Source: Flavobacterium faecale (lineage in GTDB: Bacteria; Bacteroidota; Bacteroidia; Flavobacteriales; Flavobacteriaceae). From it: a DNA stretch of 64,000 bases. The translations under genes and the position numbers were made by a program. Below the pieces are notes generated by a model. The model ran no database searches. It was not told the origin of the DNA and was given only the letters and a program-made list of their open reading frames with translations. Numbering within the stretch: the first letter of the stretch is position 1; each line of letters starts with the position of its first letter. Below, piece after piece: positions 15,506-24,172 of this stretch. The stretch spans positions 2,371,501-2,435,500 of the forward strand of contig NZ_CP020918.1 in assembly GCF_003076455.1 (NCBI RefSeq), read 5' to 3'.

Positions 15506-17314
15506 TTAAATAGGAATATTAAATGTAATTCGGGTCCCTTCGCCCAAAATCGAGTTAAAGAACACGCGTCCGTTGATGTATTGAATTCTTTCTTTCATAA
15601 AAAGTAAACCCATACCAGATTCACTTGTTTTCTTTTGGTCAACGGTTGCCAGATCAAATCCTTTTCCGTTGTCGTCAATCGTAATGCTCAGTAAGCTGTT
15701 GCTGTGCGAAAGTTGCACTATAATATGAGAAGAATCAGCGTATTTTATTGCATTGTTAATTGCTTCTTGGGTTAAGCGGTACAAGTTAATTTCGATCAAA
15801 GAATCCAAACGTTGATTAAAATCGGACTTATTGTAAAAAAGAATGTTTTTCCCGGTTAGTTTTGATAGTTCAACGGTCAGTTTTGTAATAGACGAAACGA
15901 TACCGTGGTCACTCAATTCTGGTGGCATTAGATTAAAAGTAGCTGTTCGAACACCTTTAATAATATCGAGCGATAATTTTTTTAAGTATTCAATCTTCTG
16001 TGCCGACTTTTCTTTGTCATCAAGATTGATACTTTCGAGACTAAACTTCAAACCAGTAAGCATTTGCCCAATTCCGTCATGAATCTCACGTGCGATTCGG
16101 TTCTGTTCGTTCTCTTGATTTTCGATGATTTTGCTCGAAATGATTTTTTGCTGATTTATTTTTTCTGCGATATTTTCGGCATTTAGACGCTCTACTTCTT
16201 GCTCGGCATTTTTTCGAACCGTAATATCAAAGCAAATAACAAGTAACTCAGATTCTTGCTTTCGGATCGTAACCGGAATCATAGACAAATCCAGCCAGGT
16301 TGATTCGTTGTCTTTGTTGGTTAAATGAATTTCGCCTTGCCAACCACTTTTTTGCTTTTCGGTAATAATTCGGCTCAAAAAATGTTGTTCCTTTTCAACA
16401 GAGGTAAGTACTTCTGGAAATTTTTTATCAGCATGAAAAGCAGTGTAATTAATCAGTTTGGCAAATTTTTCTCCTATATGTATGATCGTGCCATCATTGG
16501 CAACGCGACAATACAAGAGCGTGTTTTCCATCGCATAGTTAAGCGACTTCAACTCCTTTACCGAGTTCTCCTTTGATTCGCTCAAAATCTCTGTATTGTA
16601 AGCCAGTTTTAAGGCTTTTTTCTCAGAGGTTAAGAGCTTTGTGATTAACTCTTCAATATTTTTGTTGGTTGGTTTAAAAATAAATTGCAACTCTAGCAGC
16701 AAAACAAGTAAAGTGAAAGCAAGAATTGCGTATTCAATATTTCGTTGTAAGGTCACTTTCTGAAAAGCTTCTGTTTCATATTGCCCTACAATTTGATTCA
16801 TTTTTTTTAAGAACAACTCTTGATTGTAAAGCACTCGCTTAATCAAAGGTTGGTTTAAAACCGGACTACCGCCTGATTTTCGATTCTGAACAATTTGCTC
16901 AGATGTCTGAATAATTTGTTGCAGGTTCGGGCTTATATTTTGGTACAGCTCCGTTAATTTTGGACTATGCTCTTTGGGGAAATTCAGTTTTTTGTCACCG
17001 AATTGTAAGGCATTTTGGGTTGTTGTCCACAAGCTTATCGTGCTATCGATGGTCTGGATTTGCTCGGCAGTTTTAACCGGATTGGTAAAAGTATTTAGAA
17101 TCAAAATCTCCTTCACTAACTTCTGACTTAACATTCTCTGTCTTCCAGAGATATTGATTAATCGCGAATCATCCAATTGCGTATTAATGTTATACTGAAC
17201 CACTAACTGACTCAATAATACCGTAATCGCAATGGTGACTAGCGCAAAAATATAGCGTTGCTTTAATTTTTTGAAATTAAAGTTTTTAGCAGTTTCTGAT
17301 ATACTTTTCTTCAT
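15506..17314 (-). CDS. NarX-like nitrate sensor histidine kinase
   Basis: A 602-residue membrane sensor. Helix 1 spans about residues 20-41 and helix 2 about 193-213; between them is a periplasmic four-helix domain of the PilJ/NarX type that starts SRLINISGRQRMLSQKL, the equivalent of the nitrate-binding P box. Then follow a short linker, a PAS domain (about 260-370), a HisKA_3 dimer region with H412 in REIHDGIGQ, and an ATPase domain (N box QEAINNAIKYA, G box DDNGKGFD, G2 SGMGLLFMKER). The stop of the upstream DUF4202 gene is only 4 bp away, so it is expressed with nirBD. Nitrate as ligand is inferred from the domain type and the neighbours. Confidence 0.9.
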   Translation of the reverse strand: MKKSISETAKNFNFKKLKQRYIFALVTIAITVLLSQLVVQYNINTQLDDSRLINISGRQRMLSQKLVKEILILNTFTNPVKTAEQIQTIDSTISLWTTTQNALQFGDKKLNFPKEHSPKLTELYQNISPNLQQIIQTSEQIVQNRKSGGSPVLNQPLIKRVLYNQELFLKKMNQIVGQYETEAFQKVTLQRNIEYAILAFTLLVLLLELQFIFKPTNKNIEELITKLLTSEKKALKLAYNTEILSESKENSVKELKSLNYAMENTLLYCRVANDGTIIHIGEKFAKLINYTAFHADKKFPEVLTSVEKEQHFLSRIITEKQKSGWQGEIHLTNKDNESTWLDLSMIPVTIRKQESELLVICFDITVRKNAEQEVERLNAENIAEKINQQKIISSKIIENQENEQNRIAREIHDGIGQMLTGLKFSLESINLDDKEKSAQKIEYLKKLSLDIIKGVRTATFNLMPPELSDHGIVSSITKLTVELSKLTGKNILFYNKSDFNQRLDSLIEINLYRLTQEAINNAIKYADSSHIIVQLSHSNSLLSITIDDNGKGFDLATVDQKKTSESGMGLLFMKERIQYINGRVFFNSILGEGTRITFNIPI

Positions 17315-17318
17315 AGGC

Positions 17319-17906
17319 TTAGATTCCGAGTGCCTCCTTGATCAATGCTAGATTATCTGCTGAATAATTGATTTTTAATGCCGCTTCATGACCTGCGTCC
17401 GACATTTTATTCCAAGTTTTTAGGATGATATTTTTGAGTTTTTCGGTCTCGTGTTTCGCTACAAAAGGCTCTAAATAAAATTCCATAAAAACCAAGCAGA
17501 TTACATCTTCTAGCAATTGGGTTTCGGCATCTTTTTTTAGTAATTTCTTTTCGATCAAAAAAGTTACTCGAGCAATAAATTCAGAATCATATCCAGCTTT
17601 TTCAAGAATTTCAGCGGTAGTTTTTGCATGAAATTTTTTCAAATCTTCTCTCCATTTCAAATAACCTACACGATCCATAGGGTAGGAGTCGCGAGCAATT
17701 TTCCAACGACAAATATGTTGCGCTTTGGATGCAATTTGTACCGCCTCTGAAGCAGAAGGACAAAAATCCATAAGTTTCGCAAACATTCTATTGGAGTACA
17801 ACAGTTCTTTTGGGAAATTTATGGATTCGTGTTGGTCTATATTTGGATCTTGAGCATTTTCGGCATCAATCCATTGGCTTGCTAGCTGGAAGGGAGTCGT
17901 TGTCAT
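17319..17906 (-). CDS. DUF4202 family protein linked to nitrite reductase
   Basis: A 195-residue soluble protein with the conserved stretch QHICRWKIARDSYPMDRVGY followed by LKWR, which marks the DUF4202 family. The many conserved His, Arg and Asp residues are suggestive of an HD-like helical fold, but no function has been assigned that I know of. Members are found next to nirB/nirD or nitrate reductase genes in Bacteroidota and Proteobacteria, as here, where it lies 35 bp after nirD and 4 bp before the sensor kinase. A role in assembly or control of assimilatory nitrite reduction is inferred from this linkage only. Confidence 0.85.
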   Translation of the reverse strand: MTTTPFQLASQWIDAENAQDPNIDQHESINFPKELLYSNRMFAKLMDFCPSASEAVQIASKAQHICRWKIARDSYPMDRVGYLKWREDLKKFHAKTTAEILEKAGYDSEFIARVTFLIEKKLLKKDAETQLLEDVICLVFMEFYLEPFVAKHETEKLKNIILKTWNKMSDAGHEAALKINYSADNLALIKEALGI

Positions 17907-17941
17907 TTGAAGTGTTTTATTGATCCTTCAAAGATACATAT

Positions 17942-18319
17942 TTAATCAACAAAGCCAATCAATACTTCGCCTTCAACAATTTTAACGGGATATGTTGCGA
18001 TTTTGTAATCGTTACCGTTTAGGTTGGTTCCGTCAACCAATGAGAAGTTGTTTTTGTGCAAGGGACAAGCAATTTTTGGAGTATCCTCAGACGATCCAAT
18101 CATACCTCTTGACAATACCATCTCCATTTTGTGAGGGCAAACATTTTGGCAAGCGTACCATTCATTTCTTCTTTCAAAATTGATAACTGCAATTTGTTTT
18201 CCTTTATATTTCACGCATCCACCGCCATCTGCAGGGAAATCAGTTGTTTTTCCAGCGTTGAACCATATCTGCACATCATTTAATGCTACTGTTTGGTATT
18301 GTTCTAGTATTTCTTCCAT
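17942..18319 (-). CDS. nirD: Nitrite reductase small subunit NirD, Rieske type
   Basis: A 125-residue Rieske-fold protein, the partner of NirB in NAD(P)H-dependent nitrite reduction to ammonium in the cytoplasm. Unlike E. coli NirD, which lost its cluster ligands, this one has C61-x-H63 (CPH) and C85-x2-H88 (CPLH), so it should bind a [2Fe-2S] cluster. It lies 89 bp downstream of nirB in the same direction. Confidence 0.92.
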   Translation of the reverse strand: MEEILEQYQTVALNDVQIWFNAGKTTDFPADGGGCVKYKGKQIAVINFERRNEWYACQNVCPHKMEMVLSRGMIGSSEDTPKIACPLHKNNFSLVDGTNLNGNDYKIATYPVKIVEGEVLIGFVD

Positions 18320-18408
18320 GCTGTTCTATTTTTAAGTTTTGAATCCTTTGATAACGCTCGTTTTAAAGGATTCTGAGGTTGCTTTTTATATTTTTTTTCG
18401 ATCAAAAC

Positions 18409-20916
18409 TTACCAAGCCTTTGGCATTTTTTGCTCTCTAAGTGCGATGTATTCAATAGAATCATCACGATCATCAGAGTTGGTAAAGTGACTGAAACGTT
18501 TCATCATTTCAGGATCTTCAATCGCTTGTTTCCATTCGCACTCAAAGGTGTCTACAAGAGTTTGCATTTCAGCTTCCAAGGTTTCATTGATTGCTAAACT
18601 GTCATCGATCACCACTTTTTTCAAGTAATCAAGACCACCTTCTAGTTTTTCTAACCAAGTTGAAGTTCGCACCAATGGGCCCGCGGTACGTATGTAGTAC
18701 ATAAGGAAACGGTCCATGTATTTGAAAACGGTTTCTTTGTCTATTTGCTCGGCCAGTAATACGGCATGTTTTGGGTTGGCACCACCGTTACCACAGATGT
18801 ATAAATTCCATCCGCCTTCTACAGCAATCACACCAAAATCTTTTCCTCTTGCTTCGGCACATTCACGAATACAAGCTGAAACACCACCTTTTAATTTATG
18901 AGGAGATCGAATACCTCTGTAACGATTTTCAAGTTCGATAGCAAATGTGGTACTGTCATCCATTCCGTAGCGACACCAAGCATTACCCACGCAGCTTTTT
19001 ACGGCACGCAATGATTTTCCGTAGGCGTGACCGCTCTCAAAACCGCTGTCTATTAATTTTTTCCAAATCGCTGGGAGATCATTTAGTTCTGCACCAAACA
19101 AATCGACACGTTGTGCTCCTGTAATTTTTGTATATAAATTGTATTCTTTTGCAACTTCACCAATCGCGATTAATTTTTCGGCAGTAACCTCACCACCGGC
19201 CATTCTTGGAACTACAGAATAGGTTCCGTTTCGTTGAATATTAGCCAAAAATCGATCATTAGTGTCTTGTGAAGTCACATGCTTGTTGGCTGTGTCATTA
19301 TAAATACTAGAGAATATTGAAGACAATAACGGTCGACATACCTCGCAACCATCACCTTTTCCAACAGTACCAAGTACCTCATTATGATTGGTGAATTTGT
19401 TTATTTTTACGATATCAAACAATTCTTGACGGCTGTAAGCAAAGTGCTCACAAACTACATCTTTCACCTCTTTTCCAAGTGATTTTTGGGTTTCTTTGAC
19501 AAGGTCTACGACCATAGGTTTACAGCCACCACAACCAGATGTTGCTTTGGTTGCTTTGATAACATCGCCAAGTGTTTCGCAACTTCCATCGGTAATCGAG
19601 CAACAAATTGCGCCTTTGGTTACATTTTCGCACGAGCAAATTACGGCAGTATCAGGCAAATCCATTGCGCTACCCATCGAGGAAGCTTCGCCACCTCTGG
19701 ATCCTAAGATTAGATCTTCAGGATTTTCAGGAAGTTTCATGGCGTTGCTATAAATTTGGAATAAACTGTTGTAATCGCTTGAGTCTCCTACCAATATTCC
19801 GCCAAGCAAGGTTTTTCCATCCTTGGTAACGTTGATTCTTTTGTAGGTTCCGTTAAATTTATTTTCGAAAATAATAGCGGTTACATTTTCATTTTCGATA
19901 AAAGGATCACCAAAACTAGCCACTTCTACACCAATCAATTTTAACTGTGTTGACATGTCAATGCTTTCTCTCATGACCTTTTCAGATCCCAAAATTTGTT
20001 CGGCTACCACATCGGCCATTTCATATCCAGGAGCAACAAGTCCGTAGATCATTTGATTGTACAACGCTACTTCACCAATGGCATAAATGCTAGGATCAGA
20101 CGTTTGCATTTTATTATCCACTACAATTCCGCCACGTACGCCTACTTCAAGACCAGCGCTGCGTCCTAGTTCATCTCTAGGCTTAATTCCAGCCGAGATA
20201 ACCAGCATATCTACCTTCAAAAGTTGGTCCTCTTGAAACATCATGCCTGTGATAGCATCGTCTCCGGCAATATATTGGGTCGATTTGTTGAGGTGGATAC
20301 CTATATTAAGTGCTTCGATTTTTGATTGTAGCATATCACTAGCGCCTTTGTCCAATTGTCTTGGCATTAAGCGAGGTGCAAACTCAACTACATGTGGGTT
20401 TAGACCCAAATCACGTACCGCTTTTGCAGCTTCAAGCCCTAGTAAACCACCACCAAGTACAGCAGCCTCAGTAGCGCCATTGATTTTTATTTTTTTGGCA
20501 TACGCCATAATTGCGTCAAGATCTTCGATAGTTCTGTAAACAAAAACGCCCTCTTTTTCTACTCCTTCAATAGGAGGTACAAAAGCGGCAGAACCCGTAG
20601 CCAAAACCAAGTAGTCATAAGAATGTGTTTTTTCTAAATGCGTGGTAATGGTTTTGTTCTCCTTATGAATATCTGTAATTAATTCTGATGTATTTAATAG
20701 AATGTTGTTTTGTTCGTACCAATTTGAAGTAGACATTGATAAATCATCAGCTGTTTTTCCTGCAAAGTATTCGCTTAGGTGTACACGATCGTAAGCACGT
20801 CTCGGTTCTTCGCCAAATACGGTAATTTGATATTTCTCTTGGCCAGATTTTGAAATGAACTTTTCGCAAAATTTGTAACCCACCATGCCGTTTCCGACTA
20901 CTATTATTTTAATCAT
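18409..20916 (-). CDS. nirB: Nitrite reductase large subunit NirB (NADH-dependent)
   Basis: An 835-residue cytoplasmic enzyme. In order: an FAD/NAD(P)H domain (VVGNGMVGYKFCEKF, LATGSAAFVPP, AVLGGGLLGLEAA), a BFD-like [2Fe-2S] domain (C427-x-C429, CGGC at 462-465), a second such region (VCEHF and GDGCEVC), then the ferredoxin-like half and the siroheme/[4Fe-4S] domain with CVGNAWCRYG, CIRECAEARGKDFG and CGNGG. It takes six electrons from NADH to turn nitrite into ammonium. Length is as usual for NirB (about 830-850). First gene of the nirB-nirD-DUF4202-kinase transcript. Confidence 0.95.
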   Translation of the reverse strand: MIKIIVVGNGMVGYKFCEKFISKSGQEKYQITVFGEEPRRAYDRVHLSEYFAGKTADDLSMSTSNWYEQNNILLNTSELITDIHKENKTITTHLEKTHSYDYLVLATGSAAFVPPIEGVEKEGVFVYRTIEDLDAIMAYAKKIKINGATEAAVLGGGLLGLEAAKAVRDLGLNPHVVEFAPRLMPRQLDKGASDMLQSKIEALNIGIHLNKSTQYIAGDDAITGMMFQEDQLLKVDMLVISAGIKPRDELGRSAGLEVGVRGGIVVDNKMQTSDPSIYAIGEVALYNQMIYGLVAPGYEMADVVAEQILGSEKVMRESIDMSTQLKLIGVEVASFGDPFIENENVTAIIFENKFNGTYKRINVTKDGKTLLGGILVGDSSDYNSLFQIYSNAMKLPENPEDLILGSRGGEASSMGSAMDLPDTAVICSCENVTKGAICCSITDGSCETLGDVIKATKATSGCGGCKPMVVDLVKETQKSLGKEVKDVVCEHFAYSRQELFDIVKINKFTNHNEVLGTVGKGDGCEVCRPLLSSIFSSIYNDTANKHVTSQDTNDRFLANIQRNGTYSVVPRMAGGEVTAEKLIAIGEVAKEYNLYTKITGAQRVDLFGAELNDLPAIWKKLIDSGFESGHAYGKSLRAVKSCVGNAWCRYGMDDSTTFAIELENRYRGIRSPHKLKGGVSACIRECAEARGKDFGVIAVEGGWNLYICGNGGANPKHAVLLAEQIDKETVFKYMDRFLMYYIRTAGPLVRTSTWLEKLEGGLDYLKKVVIDDSLAINETLEAEMQTLVDTFECEWKQAIEDPEMMKRFSHFTNSDDRDDSIEYIALREQKMPKAW

Positions 20917-20941
20917 ACTATCAATATTAAGTATTACGTAG

Positions 20942-20949
20942 CAAATATA
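20942..20949 (-). promoter_or_regulatory. -7 element TATATTTG of nirB
   Basis: A perfect TAnnTTTG on the minus strand, predicted to start transcription near 20935, about 20 bases before the ATG. It is flanked on both sides by TACGTA words (20935-20940 and 20948-20953). Confidence 0.55.
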
Positions 20950-20963
20950 CGTAGTTATACTTA
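20948..20963. promoter_or_regulatory. NarL-like palindrome at the nirB promoter
   Basis: TACGTAG-TT-ATACTTA: imperfect 7-2-7 inverted repeat with the same TT centre as the sites before the porin and narK. It touches the -7 box, as does the site at the porin promoter, so binding here would affect promoter opening directly. Confidence 0.55.
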
Positions 20964-21244
20964 ATTCAAGAGCAAGGTTTTGTAATTTGTACTAATATTT
21001 GAGGATTAACGAACATAGCCTTTCTAAAATGCGTTTTTTGTAATTTTGGTTCGAAAAATCACTAATTATTTAGGTATTCGGGATTGTTTTATTCGAAAAA
21101 GACACTGTTTTGGTGTTTGTATCGAATGCTAAATTAGAATTTTTAAGGATTTTGGGATTGTTTTTCTACTTATGCGCATTTTTTATTTCGAATGAGATAC
21201 GTAGTTTTTAAGGATAAATGATGTTCAGTAAGAAATAGGGAATG
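20964..21244. other. Upstream region of nirB, no gene seen
   Basis: AT-rich spacer between the nirB promoter and the 3' end of the aldo/keto reductase gene. No terminator with a clear stem, no repeat and no coding frame that I can support. Confidence 0.5.
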
Positions 21245-22198
21245 CTAGTTCCATTGCAGTTGTTTTCGCTCTTGCCAATACGCTTCAGGTTCGGTTTTAA
21301 AAGCATAGAGTAGGGCCAAATCTTCATCTGAAAGTTGAAAAGTACCTACCTTCAAGTTTTCTTTAAGTTGCTTGACCGTCGACGCACCACTAAGAACCAT
21401 AAAAGGAGCCACCGATTGAACGCAAAACTGCAAGGCAATTGCATCACTGCCTACGGCATATTTTTCAGATAAATGTGCTAGTGTCTTATATAGGTCATAA
21501 TAGTGCGGATAATCTGCATTGGGCAACAATCGACCGTTTGCTAGTCCTTCTTTAATAATGATGCGATTGCCATTGCTTTTTATTCGATCAAGAATAGTAA
21601 GTAAGCTTTGGTCTAAAATATTGTAGGTGACTTGAAAAATTTCGAAAAGTGGTTCGTCTTCTATTTTGATTTCTAAAGCTTTCTTCAAAATGTCAACTTG
21701 ATTCGCTCCTGAAACGCTAAGTCCAATTTTAATATTTTGACTTTTTTTGATTTCGAACATTTTTTGATGGACGGCTTCATTTTCCAAAACCCCAGAATCA
21801 AAGGTGGCCGAATGAATTTGTAAACTCGTTAGATTTGGAAATAAAATTTTTGAATCCTCCCATTGTTTCGTCAGTTGTTCAACGCTATGGTCTTTAAACT
21901 CGTGTATGTCTGCATGTAGGTCAAAATTGGCGGTGTAAACATATCCCCACTTAGTTGCTACTTCAACAGAAGGGTCGTTTTTTGTTAGCAACCATTCGCC
22001 CAAAATTTGTTCGGCAATGCCATAACCTGGAGCGGTATCATAGTATCGAACACCTTTTTTGTAGGCAGCGTCTAGGACTTTGAAAGCCTTTTTTTTAAAA
22101 GCTTGAAGGTCAAAAGCATCTTCGGATGATTCTCTGATATTGATGTAATGAGGTCTGCCGATTGCTGCTGTACCTAGTCCGATGTTTGATGATGCCAT
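21245..22198 (-). CDS. Aldo/keto reductase family oxidoreductase
   Basis: A 317-residue TIM-barrel NADPH-dependent oxidoreductase. The catalytic tetrad is visible: D and Y in YYDTAPGYG, K in ATKWG and H in LQIHS. The C-terminal part has LSGASTVKQLKENL, which binds the cofactor phosphate. It acts on an unknown carbonyl compound in the cytoplasm. It runs in the same direction as the nitrate locus but is separated from it by 328 bp, so functional linkage is doubtful. Confidence 0.88.
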   Translation of the reverse strand: MASSNIGLGTAAIGRPHYINIRESSEDAFDLQAFKKKAFKVLDAAYKKGVRYYDTAPGYGIAEQILGEWLLTKNDPSVEVATKWGYVYTANFDLHADIHEFKDHSVEQLTKQWEDSKILFPNLTSLQIHSATFDSGVLENEAVHQKMFEIKKSQNIKIGLSVSGANQVDILKKALEIKIEDEPLFEIFQVTYNILDQSLLTILDRIKSNGNRIIIKEGLANGRLLPNADYPHYYDLYKTLAHLSEKYAVGSDAIALQFCVQSVAPFMVLSGASTVKQLKENLKVGTFQLSDEDLALLYAFKTEPEAYWQERKQLQWN

Positions 22199-22510
22199 GT
22201 CAAGTTTTTTTCAAATAGAGCTAAATGTAGGTAATTATAGTGTCAACGGCAACCTAATGGCTATAGTTAGGAGCGAATCAGATGAATTTTAGAAATAAAA
22301 AAATACTGCCAAGACATATTATCTTACACTAATCTAGGTGGAATGTTACTGAATAAATTATTTGGTTACTTGAAAATTGGTGTATGTAATTTTTTGACAT
22401 TGAATTCAACTGCGCAAATTACAGCGATTATTCATCAAAAAAAGTTGCTTTGTCTGCCTTAGTTCGAATGCCTTTTTGAGCCCGAAAATCGTCTAGCCAA
22501 CAAATTTGAC
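22199..22510. other. Divergent spacer between the reductase and helicase genes
   Basis: About 310 bp of AT-rich sequence between two divergently transcribed genes. Apart from the helicase promoter at its right end I see no gene or repeat. Confidence 0.5.
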
Positions 22511-22518
22511 TACCTTTG
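22511..22518 (+). promoter_or_regulatory. -7 element TACCTTTG of the helicase gene
   Basis: Exact TAnnTTTG. Transcription would start near 22524, so the in-frame TTG at 22506 lies in the promoter and the ATG at 22533 is the real start. Confidence 0.6.
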
Positions 22519-22532
22519 CACAAATTATAGAA

Positions 22533-23885
22533 ATGAATTCAAAACACCTTCCTCAAAATATACTTAAGAATTTGGGTATTGCCCAATTGAATGAAATGCA
22601 AGAAGTGGCTCAAGATGCTATTTTGCATGACAATAATATTTTGTTATTATCACCAACAGGTTCCGGTAAAACACTGGCGTTCTTGTTGCCTATTTTAGAA
22701 ATGCTACAACCTCAGTTTTTATCTGTACAATGCTTGATTTTGGTTCCTTCGAGAGAATTAGGACTGCAAATTGAACAAGTTTGGAAGAAAATGGGAACCG
22801 ATTATAAAGTCAACGTATGCTACGGTGGACACTCAATAGATACTGAAATTAAAAATTTAAGTAATCCTCCTGCGGTTTTAATAGGAACTCCAGGTAGAAT
22901 TGCTGACCATATTGAACGCGGTACCTTCCGATTGGACAAAATTCAAACACTTATTTTGGATGAGTTTGACAAGTCGCTTCAATTAGGGTTTCATGAGCAA
23001 ATGTCTTTCATTATTGGTAAATTGCCAAAACTAAATAAGCGCGTTTTGGTATCTGCAACTTCAGATATCGAAATTCCAAAATACACAAGAGTGGTAAATC
23101 CAACGGTTTTGGATTTTATTCCTGAAGAGGAAGAAGCATCTGAGAGCAATCTTGAAATGCGATTGGTAGTATCTAAGGAGCGTGACAAAATCAATACGTT
23201 ATTCAATTTGATTTGTTCATTAAAATCAGAATCGGCGATTGTATTTTGCAACCATCGTGATGCGGCAGAACGTATTAGTGACACCCTAAACGAAAAGGGA
23301 ATTTATGCTACGTATTACCATGGTGGAATGGATCAAGATGAACGTGAGCGTTCTTTGATTCAGTTTCGAAATGGAAGTATGAGTTATTTGATCACAACAG
23401 ACTTAGCTGCTCGTGGATTGGATATTCCAGAGATGAATCACGTTATTCATTATCATTTACCATCGAAAGAAGATGAGTTTACGCATCGTAACGGGCGTAC
23501 AGCACGTATGCATGCCTCTGGAACGGCTTATATTGTTGCCAACGACAGCGAGAAAAAAATGGATTACATTGACTATTCCATGCAAGTATTGGATGTAGAA
23601 GCAGCCAAAAGTATTCCGAAGCCACCTTTGTATCAAACGATTTACATTAGTGGTGGTAAAAAAACCAAACTGAACAAAATTGATATCGTAGGTTTCTTTT
23701 CTCAAAAAGGAAAATTAGAAAAAGGCGATTTGGGTTTAATTGAAGTAAAAGACTTTATCTCCTTCGCCGCCGTAAAATTCGGAAAAGTAAATGATTTGCT
23801 CCGTCTTGTACGTGATGAAAAAATGAAGGGTAAAAAATTCAAAATTGAAGTTGCCCGAAAAGTGATTAAAAAAGTAGAAGAATAG
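22533..23885 (+). CDS. DEAD-box family RNA helicase, DEFD variant, with DbpA-like tail
   Basis: A 450-residue ATP-dependent RNA helicase. Motifs: Q motif region, motif I SPTGSGKT, Ia PSRELGLQ, Ib TPGR, motif II DEFD in place of DEAD, motif III SAT, then in the second domain RGLDIP and HRNGRTAR. The C-terminal 75 residues (LNKIDIVGFF, KGDLGLIEVKDFISFAAV) resemble the RNA-binding domain of DbpA, which takes such helicases to 23S rRNA, so a role in large-subunit assembly is likely. The start at the ATG was set by the -7 box upstream. A bidirectional terminator follows. Confidence 0.92.
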   Translation: MNSKHLPQNILKNLGIAQLNEMQEVAQDAILHDNNILLLSPTGSGKTLAFLLPILEMLQPQFLSVQCLILVPSRELGLQIEQVWKKMGTDYKVNVCYGGHSIDTEIKNLSNPPAVLIGTPGRIADHIERGTFRLDKIQTLILDEFDKSLQLGFHEQMSFIIGKLPKLNKRVLVSATSDIEIPKYTRVVNPTVLDFIPEEEEASESNLEMRLVVSKERDKINTLFNLICSLKSESAIVFCNHRDAAERISDTLNEKGIYATYYHGGMDQDERERSLIQFRNGSMSYLITTDLAARGLDIPEMNHVIHYHLPSKEDEFTHRNGRTARMHASGTAYIVANDSEKKMDYIDYSMQVLDVEAAKSIPKPPLYQTIYISGGKKTKLNKIDIVGFFSQKGKLEKGDLGLIEVKDFISFAAVKFGKVNDLLRLVRDEKMKGKKFKIEVARKVIKKVEE

Positions 23886-23971
23886 CGTATCGAATCGCTA
23901 TTCATAAAAGAGAATGATACTGAAGGAACAGGAAATGCATTTGTTTTTCAATTCAGTACAAAGCCAAAAAA

Positions 23972-24008
23972 AACGTTAGTAGAATTTTTTCTGCTAACGT
24001 TTTTTTTA
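23972..24008. terminator. Bidirectional terminator after the helicase gene
   Basis: AACGTTAGTAG (23972-23982) pairs with CTGCTAACGTT (23991-24001) with one G-T pair. It has a T run after it and an A run before it, so it can act for the helicase gene and for the minus-strand gene on the other side. Confidence 0.85.
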
Positions 24009-24172
24009 TAAAAATAACTTATGACTGTTAGATAATAAAGTCTTTAGTTGTAAATCAATCTACTGAATTTTAAGAGTCAAAGCAGGTAATGAAAGTACTT
24101 TTAAATAAGTGACAGCCATTTTTTGATAACAATCTAAGTTTAAAATTGTAATGCAATATTAATTATGGATAC

